Shown one piece after another: positions 52,295 through 60,732 of a stretch of 64,000 nt of DNA. The number at the start of each line of letters is the position of its first letter. The first letter of the stretch is position 1. The notes beneath the pieces are model-generated. The model saw only the letters and a program-made list of their open reading frames with translations, had not been told where the DNA came from and did no database searches. This DNA is from Anabaena sp. WA102. GTDB lineage: Bacteria > Cyanobacteriota > Cyanobacteriia > Cyanobacteriales > Nostocaceae. The position numbers were made by a program, and so were the translations under genes. The DNA lies in NCBI RefSeq assembly GCF_001277295.1, contig NZ_CP011456.1, positions 558,001-622,000 of the forward strand, read 5' to 3'.

Positions 52295-53219
52295 CAAACT
52301 TTTGATTGTTAATTCTCCCCATATTAGCGTTGGATTTAAACCCCTCGTTCCAGCCGATAACTAATGTACCAATACCATATTTTAAGCAATGGTCAATAAT
52401 TAGTTTCGCTGCTTTATTAATACCATCACGCATCTGATGGTTACGTTTACGGGTTACACGGTCTAACCAAGCATCCCAATAAGCTTCTGATTTCCCCTCT
52501 TTTTTTGTTGATATTTTCTTGTTCCAAAGCTGATTCATGGCTTTCATTGACCGGGCATCAATCAATAGGGAATTACCCAATGTATCAACACAAGCCGCTA
52601 AATTATCAGCCGTTCCCAAGTCAATAGATAGAGCTTGATTAATGTCTAAATCATGCTGTTGTTTCTCAACTTCGTAAGACATCTCTAGATAAAAAGCACC
52701 GTTTTTAGGTAGGATAGTAAACTCCTTAACATGAGCTATATCTAAATTTGACGGCATCGGTAGAAAAAATTCAGAAATTCCAAACCATCTTTTAACCGTT
52801 AGTCCCAACGAAAATCTAAGTTGTCCATTAACTAGAGTTGGTTTCTGTCCTCCACTATGAGGATAAGCAACCTTGAAAAGTTTAGAACCTGTTAGATAGC
52901 CGGGTACTTTAGGCTTAAAGTGTAATTGTCCTTTGATAAACAAAGAACGTAATTCTTTAAAAGATTTGAAGGCTTCTGTTACAGATAATAAAGTTTGTTG
53001 TGCGGGGATAGATGGCATCGATTGAGCAACCATAGTTTTAGACACTGAAGGCTCGTAAATCAAGTCGAACTTACCCGTTAACAACTTTCCAGTTTTTAAA
53101 AATGTTTGTCTAGCGAAATAAACACCACTGTTATACAGCTTCCCTGACTGCTGACAGAGATATTCTAATACTGCCTTTGTTTCATTATCGGGAGACAACA
53201 AAACCTGTTGTACTCCCAT
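52295..53219 (-). CDS. tnpB: TnpB, 5' exon
   Basis: TnpB is an RNA-guided nuclease ancestral to Cas12 that keeps IS605 elements in place. This exon encodes about 308 residues from the ATG at 53219 (MGVQQVLLSPDN); an upstream ATG at 53273 is possible. The N-terminal WED/REC-like part is followed by the first RuvC aspartate in ALSIDLGTADNLAACVD. Conserved helices run to LVIGWNEGFKSNANMGRINNQKF. Unspliced mRNA reads four more residues (AIRC) and stops inside the intron, giving a protein without RuvC-II and III. Confidence 0.88.
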
Positions 53220-53328
53220 TGCTTTTTTATTTTTTGCCACCAAGTTACGATTTATGAGAAGTTGACTTCTCAAGAATAATTGATTAAGCTAGTATTGTCA
53301 ATAGCTATCAAGAAAACAACAAGAGAAT

Positions 53329-53730
53329 ATGTTAACGCAAGAAGACTATAAAACCCACAACCACGTTAAATTCCTGGTTAATTACCATTTTGTTTGGATA
53401 CCTAAACGACGGAAAAAAGTTTTAGTAGGAGAAATAGCAACAAGAGCGAGACAGATTTTTGCTGAACTGGCTATAGAAAAAGGTTGGGATATTTTAGCTT
53501 TAGAAGTAGCTCCAGACCATATCCACTTATTTATTAGCGTTAAGCCCACAGATACCCCACATTTAGTTATCAAGGCATTTAAAGGTCGTTCTAGCTTCTA
53601 CTTGAGAAAAGAATTTCCCCAATTAAAAAAACTACCGTCTCTTTGGACAAGTAGTTATTTTATAAGCACCGCAGGGAATGTTAGTAGCGAATCCGTGAGG
53701 AGATATATTGAAGACCCGCATCACGGTTAA
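53329..53730 (+). CDS. tnpA: IS200/IS605 Y1 transposase TnpA
   Basis: A 133-aa single-strand DNA transposase. The HUH metal site is in APDHIHLFIS (about residue 62). The catalytic tyrosine is expected in SSESVRRYIEDPHHG near the C-terminus. The N-terminal HVKFLVNYHFVWIPKRRKKVL is the usual start. The length and all motifs are intact. Its ATG is 110 bp from the tnpB ATG on the opposite strand, with the shared promoter region between them. Confidence 0.95.
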   Translation: MLTQEDYKTHNHVKFLVNYHFVWIPKRRKKVLVGEIATRARQIFAELAIEKGWDILALEVAPDHIHLFISVKPTDTPHLVIKAFKGRSSFYLRKEFPQLKKLPSLWTSSYFISTAGNVSSESVRRYIEDPHHG

Positions 53731-53745
53731 TATAGAAAATACCAA

Positions 53746-53796
53746 AGCGGTTAAAACCGCTCGTGTCGCTTATATCTCAGGGCTAAAGCCGCTGAG
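53746..53796. repeat. Subterminal hairpins of the IS605-type element, tnpA side
   Basis: Two hairpins, AGCGGTTAAAACCGCT and CTCAGGGCTAAAGCCGCTGAG, separated by 14 bp. The second is repeated exactly at the other end of the element, and both have relatives at 47405-47449. Confidence 0.7.
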
Positions 53797-53879
53797 TTTT
53801 ACGCTTACCGCGAGGTCTTATAATTATCAAAAATGCACAAACTCCAAAAAAGGAACTTGTGCATTTAAAATCAGATAAT

Positions 53880-53952
53880 GGGCGAGGAGGGATTCGAACC
53901 CCCGACACCGTGGTTCGTAGCCACGTGCTCTAGTCCACTGAGCTACACACCC
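53880..53952 (-). tRNA. tRNA-Arg (anticodon ACG)
   Basis: Read on the minus strand: acceptor GGGTGTG/CTCGCCC (with a G-U pair and a U-U mismatch), D arm GCTCAGTGGACTAGAGC, anticodon stem CGTGG/CCACG with loop CTACGAA (anticodon ACG, read as ICG), and T arm GGGGGTTCGAATCCC. CCA is not encoded. It lies 38 bp before moaC on the opposite strand. Confidence 0.94.
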
Positions 53953-53989
53953 TTGACTCATGAATTTCATAATAGCACATACTTTCCCA

Positions 53990-54484
53990 ATGACGCAAGC
54001 TAATTTTCCAAATTCTTTTCCACTAACCCATTTGGATGCCCAGGGACAAGCCCAAATGGTTGATGTATCCAGCAAAGTCGCCACTGTTCGCCAAGCAGTA
54101 GCCACTGGTAAGGTACGAATGTTACCTGAGACATTCGCCGCTATTCAAGCCGGAAACACTCCCAAAGGGGACGTTTTAGCAACTGCTAGGTTAGCGGGAA
54201 TCATGGCTGCTAAACAGACAGCGAATTTAATTCCTCTCTGTCACCCCTTACCGTTGCAAAAAATTACCGTTGAGATTATCCCCGATGCCCAACTACCTGG
54301 TTATCAAATTGATGCCACTGTCAAAACCAAAGCAGAAACTGGCGTGGAAATGGAAGCTTTAACAGCGGTATCTATTGCCGCTTTAACTTTATATGATATG
54401 GCTAAAGCGTTAGAAAAGTCTATTCAAATTGAGGCGATTCATTTAGTCAGTAAGACAGGTGGAAAGTCTGGAGACTGGGGATAG
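53990..54484 (+). CDS. moaC: Cyclic pyranopterin monophosphate synthase
   Basis: Second enzyme of molybdenum cofactor synthesis, converting the MoaA product to cPMP. About 164 aa from ATG 53990, preferred over the ATG at 53960 because homologues start close to [18 protein letters not shown]. Signature segments: [19 protein letters not shown] (about residue 63), IPLCHPLPL (His, about 87) and the conserved [26 protein letters not shown] (about 117), then the Lys of VSKTGGKSG. Complete; no other moa genes are adjacent. Confidence 0.95.
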   Translation: MTQANFPNSFPLTHLDAQGQAQMVDVSSKVATVRQAVATGKVRMLPETFAAIQAGNTPKGDVLATARLAGIMAAKQTANLIPLCHPLPLQKITVEIIPDAQLPGYQIDATVKTKAETGVEMEALTAVSIAALTLYDMAKALEKSIQIEAIHLVSKTGGKSGDWG

Positions 54485-54580
54485 TTGACATTTGTTGAAT
54501 AAATCAGTACACTATTATTTGTTAGGAGATTTGCCGTACACTAAAGATTTACACATCATATTTATTGTGTAGAAAGTATC

Positions 54581-54892
54581 ATGACTCACTCAGTGGCTAG
54601 AAATAGCCCAGAAAAATCCTTGAGTTCCAAATCAGAAAGATTAGAAGCCCGTATCAGTCCACAGAATAAGGAACTGTTCCAACGGGCGGCTGATATTCAA
54701 GGGCGAACACTTACAGATTTTGTAGTTAGCAGTCTTGTCAGTGCTGCAAACCAGATTATTCAGGAAAATGAAATCATGGTTTTAAGCAGAAAAGACCAAG
54801 AAGTTTTTGTAGAAGCACTGCTTAATCCGCCAGAACCCAGTAACAAGTTACGGCTTGCGGCTCAACGCTATAAAAAGAATATGGGTGTATAA
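54581..54892 (+). CDS. DUF1778/TacA-type antitoxin
   Basis: A 103-aa ribbon-helix-helix antitoxin of the DUF1778 family: KSERLEARISPQNKELFQRAADIQGRTLTDFVVSSL forms the DNA-binding part (about residues 18-55). The C-terminal section EVFVEALLNPPEPSNKLRLAAQRYKK wraps the toxin. Its stop codon is immediately followed by the GTG start of a GNAT toxin gene. It would both neutralise the toxin and repress the operon. No frameshift is seen. Confidence 0.92.
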   Translation: MTHSVARNSPEKSLSSKSERLEARISPQNKELFQRAADIQGRTLTDFVVSSLVSAANQIIQENEIMVLSRKDQEVFVEALLNPPEPSNKLRLAAQRYKKNMGV

Positions 54893-55426
54893 GTGCAGTT
54901 AACAGATAATTTTGATGCTTTTGAGAATTATTTAATAGAGCCGCTAGGAAAAAAGCATAACCGGGCGGCTTTTTGTTGTGGAGTTGATCAATTAGATAAA
55001 TATTTCCAAAAACAAGCTGGGCAAGATGCACGTAAACGCATAGCAGCCCCATTTGTTTTAGTAGAAAAAAGTTCTGGTTTCGTCGCAGGTTATTACACAC
55101 TATCATCAACAAGTATTCAAATCGGAGAATTGCCGATAGAAATTACTAAAAAACTACCAAAATATCCTCAACTTCCCGCTACTCTTTTAGGTAGATTAGC
55201 AGTTGATCAAAATCATCGTCAAAAAGGTTTAGGGGAAATGTTGTTAATGGATGCCCTATATCGTAGTTTGCAAAATGAAATTGCGACAATTGCGGTAGTT
55301 GTTGATGCCAAAGATGATAAAGCCCGTTCTTTTTATGAGCATTATCAATTCATTTGCTTTCCTGATTATTCTCATCGGCTTTTTTTGATGATGGAAACGA
55401 TAGCTAAAATGATCAATTCAGATTAA
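54893..55426 (+). CDS. GNAT-family acetyltransferase toxin (TacT/AtaT-like)
   Basis: A 177-aa GNAT acetyltransferase paired with a DUF1778 antitoxin. Toxins of this kind acetylate the amino group of charged tRNAs and stop translation. Typical marks: the start HNRAAFCCGVDQLDKYFQKQAGQDAR, the acetyl-CoA loop LAVDQNHRQKGLGEMLL (Q/R-x-x-G-x-G/A, about residue 103) and the C-terminal FYEHYQFICFPDYSHRLFL. The GTG start at 54893 abuts the antitoxin stop, so translation is coupled. It appears intact. Confidence 0.92.
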   Translation: MQLTDNFDAFENYLIEPLGKKHNRAAFCCGVDQLDKYFQKQAGQDARKRIAAPFVLVEKSSGFVAGYYTLSSTSIQIGELPIEITKKLPKYPQLPATLLGRLAVDQNHRQKGLGEMLLMDALYRSLQNEIATIAVVVDAKDDKARSFYEHYQFICFPDYSHRLFLMMETIAKMINSD

Positions 55427-55432
55427 ATAAAT

Positions 55433-56287
55433 TTACTCAAAAACTACAGTTCTATTGCCATAAACTAAAACGCGATTTTGTAAATGCAATCTTACCGCTC
55501 TTGCTAACACAATTCTTTCTAAATCTTTACCTTTTCTAATTAAATCATTCACCTCATCTCTATGACTTACCCGCACCACATCCTGTTCAATAATTGGTCC
55601 TGCATCTAAGTCAGCAGTGGCATAATGGGCTGTTGCTCCAATAATTTTCACACCTCTTTCAAAGGCGCGATGATAGGGATTAGCCCCAATAAATGCAGGT
55701 AAAAATGAATGATGAATATTAATAATTTGCGGGAATTTCTCAATGAAATCTGCACTAACTATTTGCATATATTTTGCCAAGACAACTAAATCAATTTTGT
55801 ATTCATGCAGTAATTCTAGTTGTTTAGCTTCCTGTTCTTGTTTATTTTCTTTAGTAATTGGTAAGTAATGGTAATCAATACCGAATTGTTCAACTATCGG
55901 TTGTAAGTCAGGGTGATTACTCATAATTAAAGGAATCTCTGCATGAAATTCTTTAGCACGATGTCTCCAAATTAAATCAAATAAACAATGATCTTGACGA
56001 CTTACCCAAATAGCAATGCGGGGAAGAGTATCAGAAAAGTGTAATTCCCATTTTGCATTTAAAGGTTGAGCGATCGCATTAAAAGCAGGAGTAATTACAT
56101 CTTTGGGTAAATTAAACCCTTTTAACTGCCACTCTATCCGCGTTAGAAATAGTCCAGCTTCAAAATCTGTATGTTGATCTGCATGAGTAATATTACCACC
56201 ATTAGCATAGATAAAATTGGCAAATTTTGCTACCAATCCCCGTTGATCTGGACAAGAAATTAATAAAGTTGCTGTTTGTTTTGTCAT
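55433..56287 (-). CDS. purU: Formyltetrahydrofolate deformylase
   Basis: Hydrolyses 10-formyl-THF to formate and THF, balancing one-carbon pools. 284 aa. The N-terminal ACT domain (ATLLISCPDQRGLVAKFANFIY) is about 80 residues, followed by the formyltransferase fold. That fold has ISVWVSRQDHC-type strands, the catalytic NIHHSFLPAFIGANPYHRAF (Asn and His, about 208) and GPIIEQDVVRVSHRD (Asp, about 240). The length and motifs are typical. It converges with the GNAT toxin gene, the stops 6 bp apart. Confidence 0.95.
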   Translation of the reverse strand: MTKQTATLLISCPDQRGLVAKFANFIYANGGNITHADQHTDFEAGLFLTRIEWQLKGFNLPKDVITPAFNAIAQPLNAKWELHFSDTLPRIAIWVSRQDHCLFDLIWRHRAKEFHAEIPLIMSNHPDLQPIVEQFGIDYHYLPITKENKQEQEAKQLELLHEYKIDLVVLAKYMQIVSADFIEKFPQIINIHHSFLPAFIGANPYHRAFERGVKIIGATAHYATADLDAGPIIEQDVVRVSHRDEVNDLIRKGKDLERIVLARAVRLHLQNRVLVYGNRTVVFE

Positions 56288-56337
56288 TGGAGTTTTGAAG
56301 ATTATATTTCAGATTTATTTGTTGGTTTCTACACCCA

Positions 56338-56456
56338 CCTGGAACTTAAGTTCCAGGCTAATAGCCAAAGTTTACTAAAGTAAACTGGGGATTTTTTAGG
56401 ATTTTTAGTCATCTTTAGATGACTTTTGCTATGAGACTGGGAATTAATTCCCAGTC
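56338..56456. repeat. Dispersed palindromic repeat, copy 2
   Basis: CCTGGAACTTAAGTTCCAGG, CTAATAGCCAAAGTTTACT, AGTTTACTAAAGTAAACT, AGTCATCTTTAGATGACT, then GACTGGGAATTAATTCCCAGTC. The inner parts match 8745-8886 closely. Its last palindrome contains the stop codon of the DUF4340 gene. Confidence 0.85.
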
Positions 56457-57073
56457 GGTTTATTGACACTATTTGGAGGAGTTGGTGAAGGAAGGCTTGG
56501 TAATGGCTGTACATCAGTCTTTTCTGCTATTTGTTTCCATTCAGATATATCTCGATTAACTGCATTCACAAAATCCTTAGAAACTAACAATAAATTCATA
56601 TTTTTGTTACCATCAGCTTGAGCATATAAAAATTGATTATTAAAATCACCTTTACCTAAAATCAATTGATGGCTTTGTTTATTTTTTAGTTTAACATCAA
56701 TAGTAGCTACAGGTTTATCCAGACCAAATTCTGATAATTCAGTGGGTGAAACTGATACTGTTCTTTCACTTTTGCCCTCAACTAATAAATCCATTAAATA
56801 AGAAACAATTGCATCATTTGCTAGTGTTGATATGGGAGATTTTATTTCCCATTGGGGTTTTTCAGTTGTATTTCTTTTCTCTATTTGTAATATTGTTTCC
56901 TTAAAATTAATTGTTAAAGATTGCACATCATCAGCATTAAAAGCAAAAATTTTCTGTTTTTGGGGTTTTATTTCTGTTTGCTGATTTTTACCTTTGATTT
57001 CATGAAAGTAGACAAAACTACCTAATCCCAAGGCTAAAAGTATTAAAATTAAAGTCGTTTTTGGTAATTTCAT
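56444..57073 (-). CDS. DUF4340-domain lipoprotein-like or anchored protein
   Basis: A 209-aa protein with an N-terminal membrane anchor (TLILILLALGLGSFVYF) and an extracytoplasmic DUF4340-like domain (KIFAFNADDVQSLTIN, then SELSEFGLDKPVATI-like segment and LILGKGDFNNQFLYAQ). DUF4340 genes typically accompany Gld-type ABC transporter genes, as here, where it is the last gene of the operon. The last residues (PTGN) and the stop codon come from a palindromic repeat, so the native C-terminus may have been lost. It starts 25 bp after the pabB stop. Confidence 0.75.
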   Translation of the reverse strand: MKLPKTTLILILLALGLGSFVYFHEIKGKNQQTEIKPQKQKIFAFNADDVQSLTINFKETILQIEKRNTTEKPQWEIKSPISTLANDAIVSYLMDLLVEGKSERTVSVSPTELSEFGLDKPVATIDVKLKNKQSHQLILGKGDFNNQFLYAQADGNKNMNLLLVSKDFVNAVNRDISEWKQIAEKTDVQPLPSLPSPTPPNSVNKPTGN

Positions 57074-57097
57074 GTTGAATATTACTAAATTATCTAA

Positions 57098-58837
57098 TTA
57101 GTTAGAAATTAAAACCGCTTCTCGCCATTTTTGCACTGAGTTAATTATATAAATGCGATTGATATATTGTAACTGTTCAACTGCAATAATTTCTTCTCTG
57201 ATTTTTCCTTTTTCAAGTAAATCAGCGCGAAAAGTACCTGCTAACAAACCGCATTTTACCGAAGGTGTCAATAATTCTCCATTCAACTCTACCACAATAT
57301 TACCAATACAAGTTTCTGTGATTTCACCTCTTTCATTCCATAATAAAACATCATCACAATCAGGAAAAGCAGCTTTCGCTGTTTCATAAACTTGGCGATT
57401 AGTCGTTTTATGATACAAAAATGGATTATTAGAGTCAATGGCTGTGCAACACATACTTAGTTTAACAAATTCCTGATTATTCACAGGAGATAAAGGTATA
57501 GTTTGATATGTAATGTCACCATAATAATCTAATAACAACCGCACTTTATAAGCTTGACTTAAAAATGTTTTTGTTAATTCATCAAGTTGTTTTTTCAAAC
57601 TATTGATATCAACATTAAAATTAAAGTAAATTGCTGAAGACTGCAACCTTTGTAAATGATAATCTAAAACAAAATAGCCATGATCAGGTTGCCATAATAT
57701 CGTTTCTAAAAGTGAAAAATCTGGTTGATTTAAGGTGAGAACTTGGGCTTTAATTTGACATTCTTGATATTCATCACTACTTACAGAATCCCAAACAATT
57801 CCTCCTCCGACTCCATACTCAGCTTGACTATTTTCCTTATCAATTAATACAGTCCGAATAGCCACATTAAATTGCGCTTGACGGTGGGGACTAATAAATC
57901 CAATACATCCAGTATAAATGCGGCGTGGTGTATTTTCCAACTTCTGAATAATTTGCATAGTCCGGGCTTTAGGTGCGCCAGTAATAGACGCACAGGGAAA
58001 CAACGCCCTCATAATTTCACTTAGGGAAGCTGTAGTTTTGGCTGTGACTGTGGATGTCATTTGCCAAACTGTGGGATATTTTTCAACATTGAATAAATGG
58101 GGAACTTTGACAGTATTAATATCAGCTATTCTTCCCATGTCATTGCGAATCATATCCACAATCATCACATTTTCAGCGCGGTTTTTTTCAGAAAAATGTA
58201 GTTGATTAGCAATATTATGATCGGTTGCTAATGTTAAACCTCTAGCTGCTGTTCCTTTCATAGGACGAGAGGTTAAATTATTACCGTCAAGATCAAAAAA
58301 TAGTTCGGGGGAAGCGGAACAAATAGCAAAGTTATCAATGTCAACATAAGCCCCATAGTCGGCGTTTTGTGCTTGCACTAATTTGATAAATAATTCCCAA
58401 GTATCGCCACTAAAGGGCGCATTTAGTCGTAAGGTATAATTAACTTGATATGTTTCCCCCAAAGCAATATATTCTTTGATTTTACTAATGGCTTGATGAT
58501 ATTCGGCTTCACTAACTGAAGGTTTCCAATTGAGTTGATATTCTGTCGGTAAGGTTGGTTTTGGTAATTCAATAATTTCTGTTTTTTTATATAATCCAAA
58601 CCAAAGTAGGGGAAATGAACTATAAGAATGGGTTTCTAGTACGGAATCAAAAGCTGTGGAAGCTTCATAACTAATGAAACCCGCTGCATACATTTGATGT
58701 TTGGCGATTAAATCATTTACAAGTTGCAATTTAGGAACAACTTGATCAATACTATCAGCTTTGATAATTTCATCAGGATTTTGAAAACAAAGCCAATGCT
58801 TGAATTTAGCATCATGAATTACTAATTTATTTTTCAT
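57098..58837 (-). CDS. pabB: Aminodeoxychorismate synthase component I fused to a class IV aminotransferase-like domain
   Basis: Makes 4-amino-4-deoxychorismate for folate synthesis. The first 370 residues are the chorismate-binding domain: TSRPMKGTAARG (about 193), NVMIVDMIRNDMGRI (about 226), PCASITGAPKARTM (about 285) and YGVGGGIVWDS. The last 190 residues resemble PabC/BCAT-type lyase-aminotransferases (VLLWNERGEITETCIGNIVV, LLAGTFRADLLEKG). The fusion could thus make 4-aminobenzoate in one protein. The ATG at 58837, in an ATGA overlap with the upstream Gld-type gene, is preferred over ATG 58852. Confidence 0.92.
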   Translation of the reverse strand: MKNKLVIHDAKFKHWLCFQNPDEIIKADSIDQVVPKLQLVNDLIAKHQMYAAGFISYEASTAFDSVLETHSYSSFPLLWFGLYKKTEIIELPKPTLPTEYQLNWKPSVSEAEYHQAISKIKEYIALGETYQVNYTLRLNAPFSGDTWELFIKLVQAQNADYGAYVDIDNFAICSASPELFFDLDGNNLTSRPMKGTAARGLTLATDHNIANQLHFSEKNRAENVMIVDMIRNDMGRIADINTVKVPHLFNVEKYPTVWQMTSTVTAKTTASLSEIMRALFPCASITGAPKARTMQIIQKLENTPRRIYTGCIGFISPHRQAQFNVAIRTVLIDKENSQAEYGVGGGIVWDSVSSDEYQECQIKAQVLTLNQPDFSLLETILWQPDHGYFVLDYHLQRLQSSAIYFNFNVDINSLKKQLDELTKTFLSQAYKVRLLLDYYGDITYQTIPLSPVNNQEFVKLSMCCTAIDSNNPFLYHKTTNRQVYETAKAAFPDCDDVLLWNERGEITETCIGNIVVELNGELLTPSVKCGLLAGTFRADLLEKGKIREEIIAVEQLQYINRIYIINSVQKWREAVLISN

Positions 58838-60720
58838 CGGCGTTTCCACCAAATAATAAATCCTGTGGTTAATCCAATTAAAGGTAATACAAACACAGCA
58901 ATTATTGTTAACCAGTTAGCTTGAAGAGTTGATATAACAATGCGGCGATTTTTCGGTTCTTTAGGACGAATTGAGAGAAGTTGTTGATCTTGTTGACTTA
59001 GCCAACTAACTGAGTTTAAAAATACATCTCCATTTAATTGTTGTTCAAATAAACCATCAACAGCAAAATTTGAGTTTCCAAATATTACTAATCTGGATTC
59101 TTTAGCAGTAGGTTGAGAATTTATGGAAGTTGGAATTGGTGAAGTTGTGGGAATTGGTGTTGGTGAAGTTGTGGGAATTGGTGTTGGTGAAGTTGTGGGA
59201 ATTGGAATTGGTGAAGTTGTGGGAATTGGAATTGGTGAAGTTGTGGGAATTGGAATTGGTGAAGTTGTGGGAATTGGAATTGGTGAAGTTGTGGGAATTG
59301 GAATTGGTGAAGTTGTGGGAATTGGAATTGGTGAAGTTGTGGGAATTGGAATTGGTGAAGTTGTGGGAATTGGAATTGGTGAAGTTGTGGGAATTGGAAT
59401 TGGTGAAGTTGTGGGAATTGGTGTTGGTGAAGTTGTGGGAATTGGTGTTGGTAAAGTTGTGGGAATTGCATTTGATAACTTTCTAGTTAATGCTACTCCT
59501 AAAGTTAAAGGTCCTTTTAAATCTTGACCTTCATTAAACTCTAATTTTTCACTTTTTTGATCACTTTCTGCCCAACTGTTGGGATAGGGTTTAGTTTTTA
59601 ATAAAGCCATAGACTCGATACCAGAAACAGGATCAATTTCCAAAGAACGAGTTAAGGGATATACAGAAATATTTTTAGCAAAATCTTTAGTAATAGGATG
59701 TTGTCCATATTCTGTCACCAGAATAGCAGCGGGTCCTAGTTGTAAATTTTCGCCAGAAGTATCAATAGCCAAACGATTATCTAAGCGTATACCCCAATCT
59801 TTTAAAATAGTGTCTATTTTCGGGTCAGTATTGGGATCAATCATCAATAATAAGTTACCACCACGATTGAGATAATTTTGTAAAGCTGTAACTTCCCCTA
59901 TCAATAATTCTTTTTTAGGTCCAGCGACAACTATAACAGTAGCATCATCAGGAACTTGCGGCTGTTCTGCTAAATTCAAAGCTGATGTGGTAAAGTTTTT
60001 ATCGGTTAATGCTTTAATTGCTTGGGAAATTGCCCCTTTACTAGCTGTAAGTGGATGTTCACCATGACCTTGAAGAAAGTAAACTTTAGCAGTTGTGGAA
60101 CTGGTAATTTGTTGTAACCTATTAGTTAATTTTATTTCTGATAAACGTTCATTTTCATTAATTATCTGGACTAATTGCCGTTTGTTTTGAAATTCTAGAT
60201 AAACTTCGCCATAATCTTTGACACCAAATTTTTCGGCTATTCCTGGCTTTAATTGAGGGTCAATATACTCAAATTTAAATTTATTACTTTGACGATGATA
60301 GTTATCTAATAATTCTCTATCTTGGAGATTTTGGTCTTTACTAAATAACCAAACTTTTATGGTTTCGGGTAAGTTACTGACTAATTCTCTTGATTGAGGG
60401 GATAGGGTAAATAATTGACTATCTGTTAAATCTAGGCGCAGGTGATAGCGAATACCTAAAAAGTTAATTAATCCTAAGATAACTAATACTGATAAGGTGG
60501 CGACAAGAGCGTTAGTACCCGATTGGGTGGAACGTTTTTGCCACCATTTACTTTGTTGGCTTTGGATTATTATCCAGAGGCTACAAATTATTAAACCTAG
60601 TATTGTTAATAATAAAGGGATTATTCCCCATTTTTCTGATATTAAACCAATGGTTAAGCCGGAAGTTAAAAAGAATGGTCCTAGCCAAAATACAAGTTGC
60701 CAAAGTTTATTTTTATTCAT
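58834..60720 (-). CDS. GldG-like ABC transporter accessory protein with expanded PTTSPIPI repeats
   Basis: A 628-aa membrane-anchored protein of the Gld/ABC-type uncharacterised group. Two N-terminal helices (residues 8-50), then a third (about 68-88, ALVATLSVLVILGLINFLGI). The large external domain has LTDSQLFTLSPQSRELVSNLP, YFLQGHGEHPL and DPNTDPKIDTILKDWGI. A low-complexity segment follows (about residues 417-533) of about 14 copies of the 8-residue unit PTTSPIPI. A C-terminal helix ends IIWWKRR. The repeat is extracytoplasmic and likely variable in length. Confidence 0.85.
   Translation of the reverse strand: MNKNKLWQLVFWLGPFFLTSGLTIGLISEKWGIIPLLLTILGLIICSLWIIIQSQQSKWWQKRSTQSGTNALVATLSVLVILGLINFLGIRYHLRLDLTDSQLFTLSPQSRELVSNLPETIKVWLFSKDQNLQDRELLDNYHRQSNKFKFEYIDPQLKPGIAEKFGVKDYGEVYLEFQNKRQLVQIINENERLSEIKLTNRLQQITSSTTAKVYFLQGHGEHPLTASKGAISQAIKALTDKNFTTSALNLAEQPQVPDDATVIVVAGPKKELLIGEVTALQNYLNRGGNLLLMIDPNTDPKIDTILKDWGIRLDNRLAIDTSGENLQLGPAAILVTEYGQHPITKDFAKNISVYPLTRSLEIDPVSGIESMALLKTKPYPNSWAESDQKSEKLEFNEGQDLKGPLTLGVALTRKLSNAIPTTLPTPIPTTSPTPIPTTSPIPIPTTSPIPIPTTSPIPIPTTSPIPIPTTSPIPIPTTSPIPIPTTSPIPIPTTSPIPIPTTSPIPIPTTSPTPIPTTSPTPIPTTSPIPTSINSQPTAKESRLVIFGNSNFAVDGLFEQQLNGDVFLNSVSWLSQQDQQLLSIRPKEPKNRRIVISTLQANWLTIIAVFVLPLIGLTTGFIIWWKRR
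59124..59468. repeat. 24-bp minisatellite within the GldG-like gene
   Basis: About fourteen 24-bp units (GAAGTTGTGGGAATTGGAATTGGT and variants) lie in phase with the frame and encode PTTSPIPI. The central units are identical, and variants (GTTGGT) sit at both edges, the pattern expected from slippage or unequal exchange. Confidence 0.92.
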
Positions 60721-60732
60721 TCTTCATATTAG

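Larger units (their letters stand above)
49767..53815. mobile_element. IS200/IS605-type element with tnpA, tnpB and an inserted group II intron
   Basis: Divergent tnpA (+) and tnpB (-) are flanked by subterminal hairpins. The tnpB side has CTCAGGGCTAAAGCCGCTGAG (49773-49793). The tnpA side has AGCGGTTAAAACCGCT (53746-53761) and the same CTCAGGGCTAAAGCCGCTGAG (53776-53796). Such imperfect hairpins are recognised by TnpA in single-strand transposition. Exact ends are approximate. The element lies between the MFS gene and tRNA-Arg. Without the 2151-bp intron it would be about 1.9 kb, the usual size. Confidence 0.8.

Noticed and set aside
59121..59527. Repetitive frames of 116-134 aa on both strands over the 24-bp array
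   Set aside because: A 24-bp unit without stops opens every frame. Only the minus-strand frame continues into conserved GldG-like sequence.
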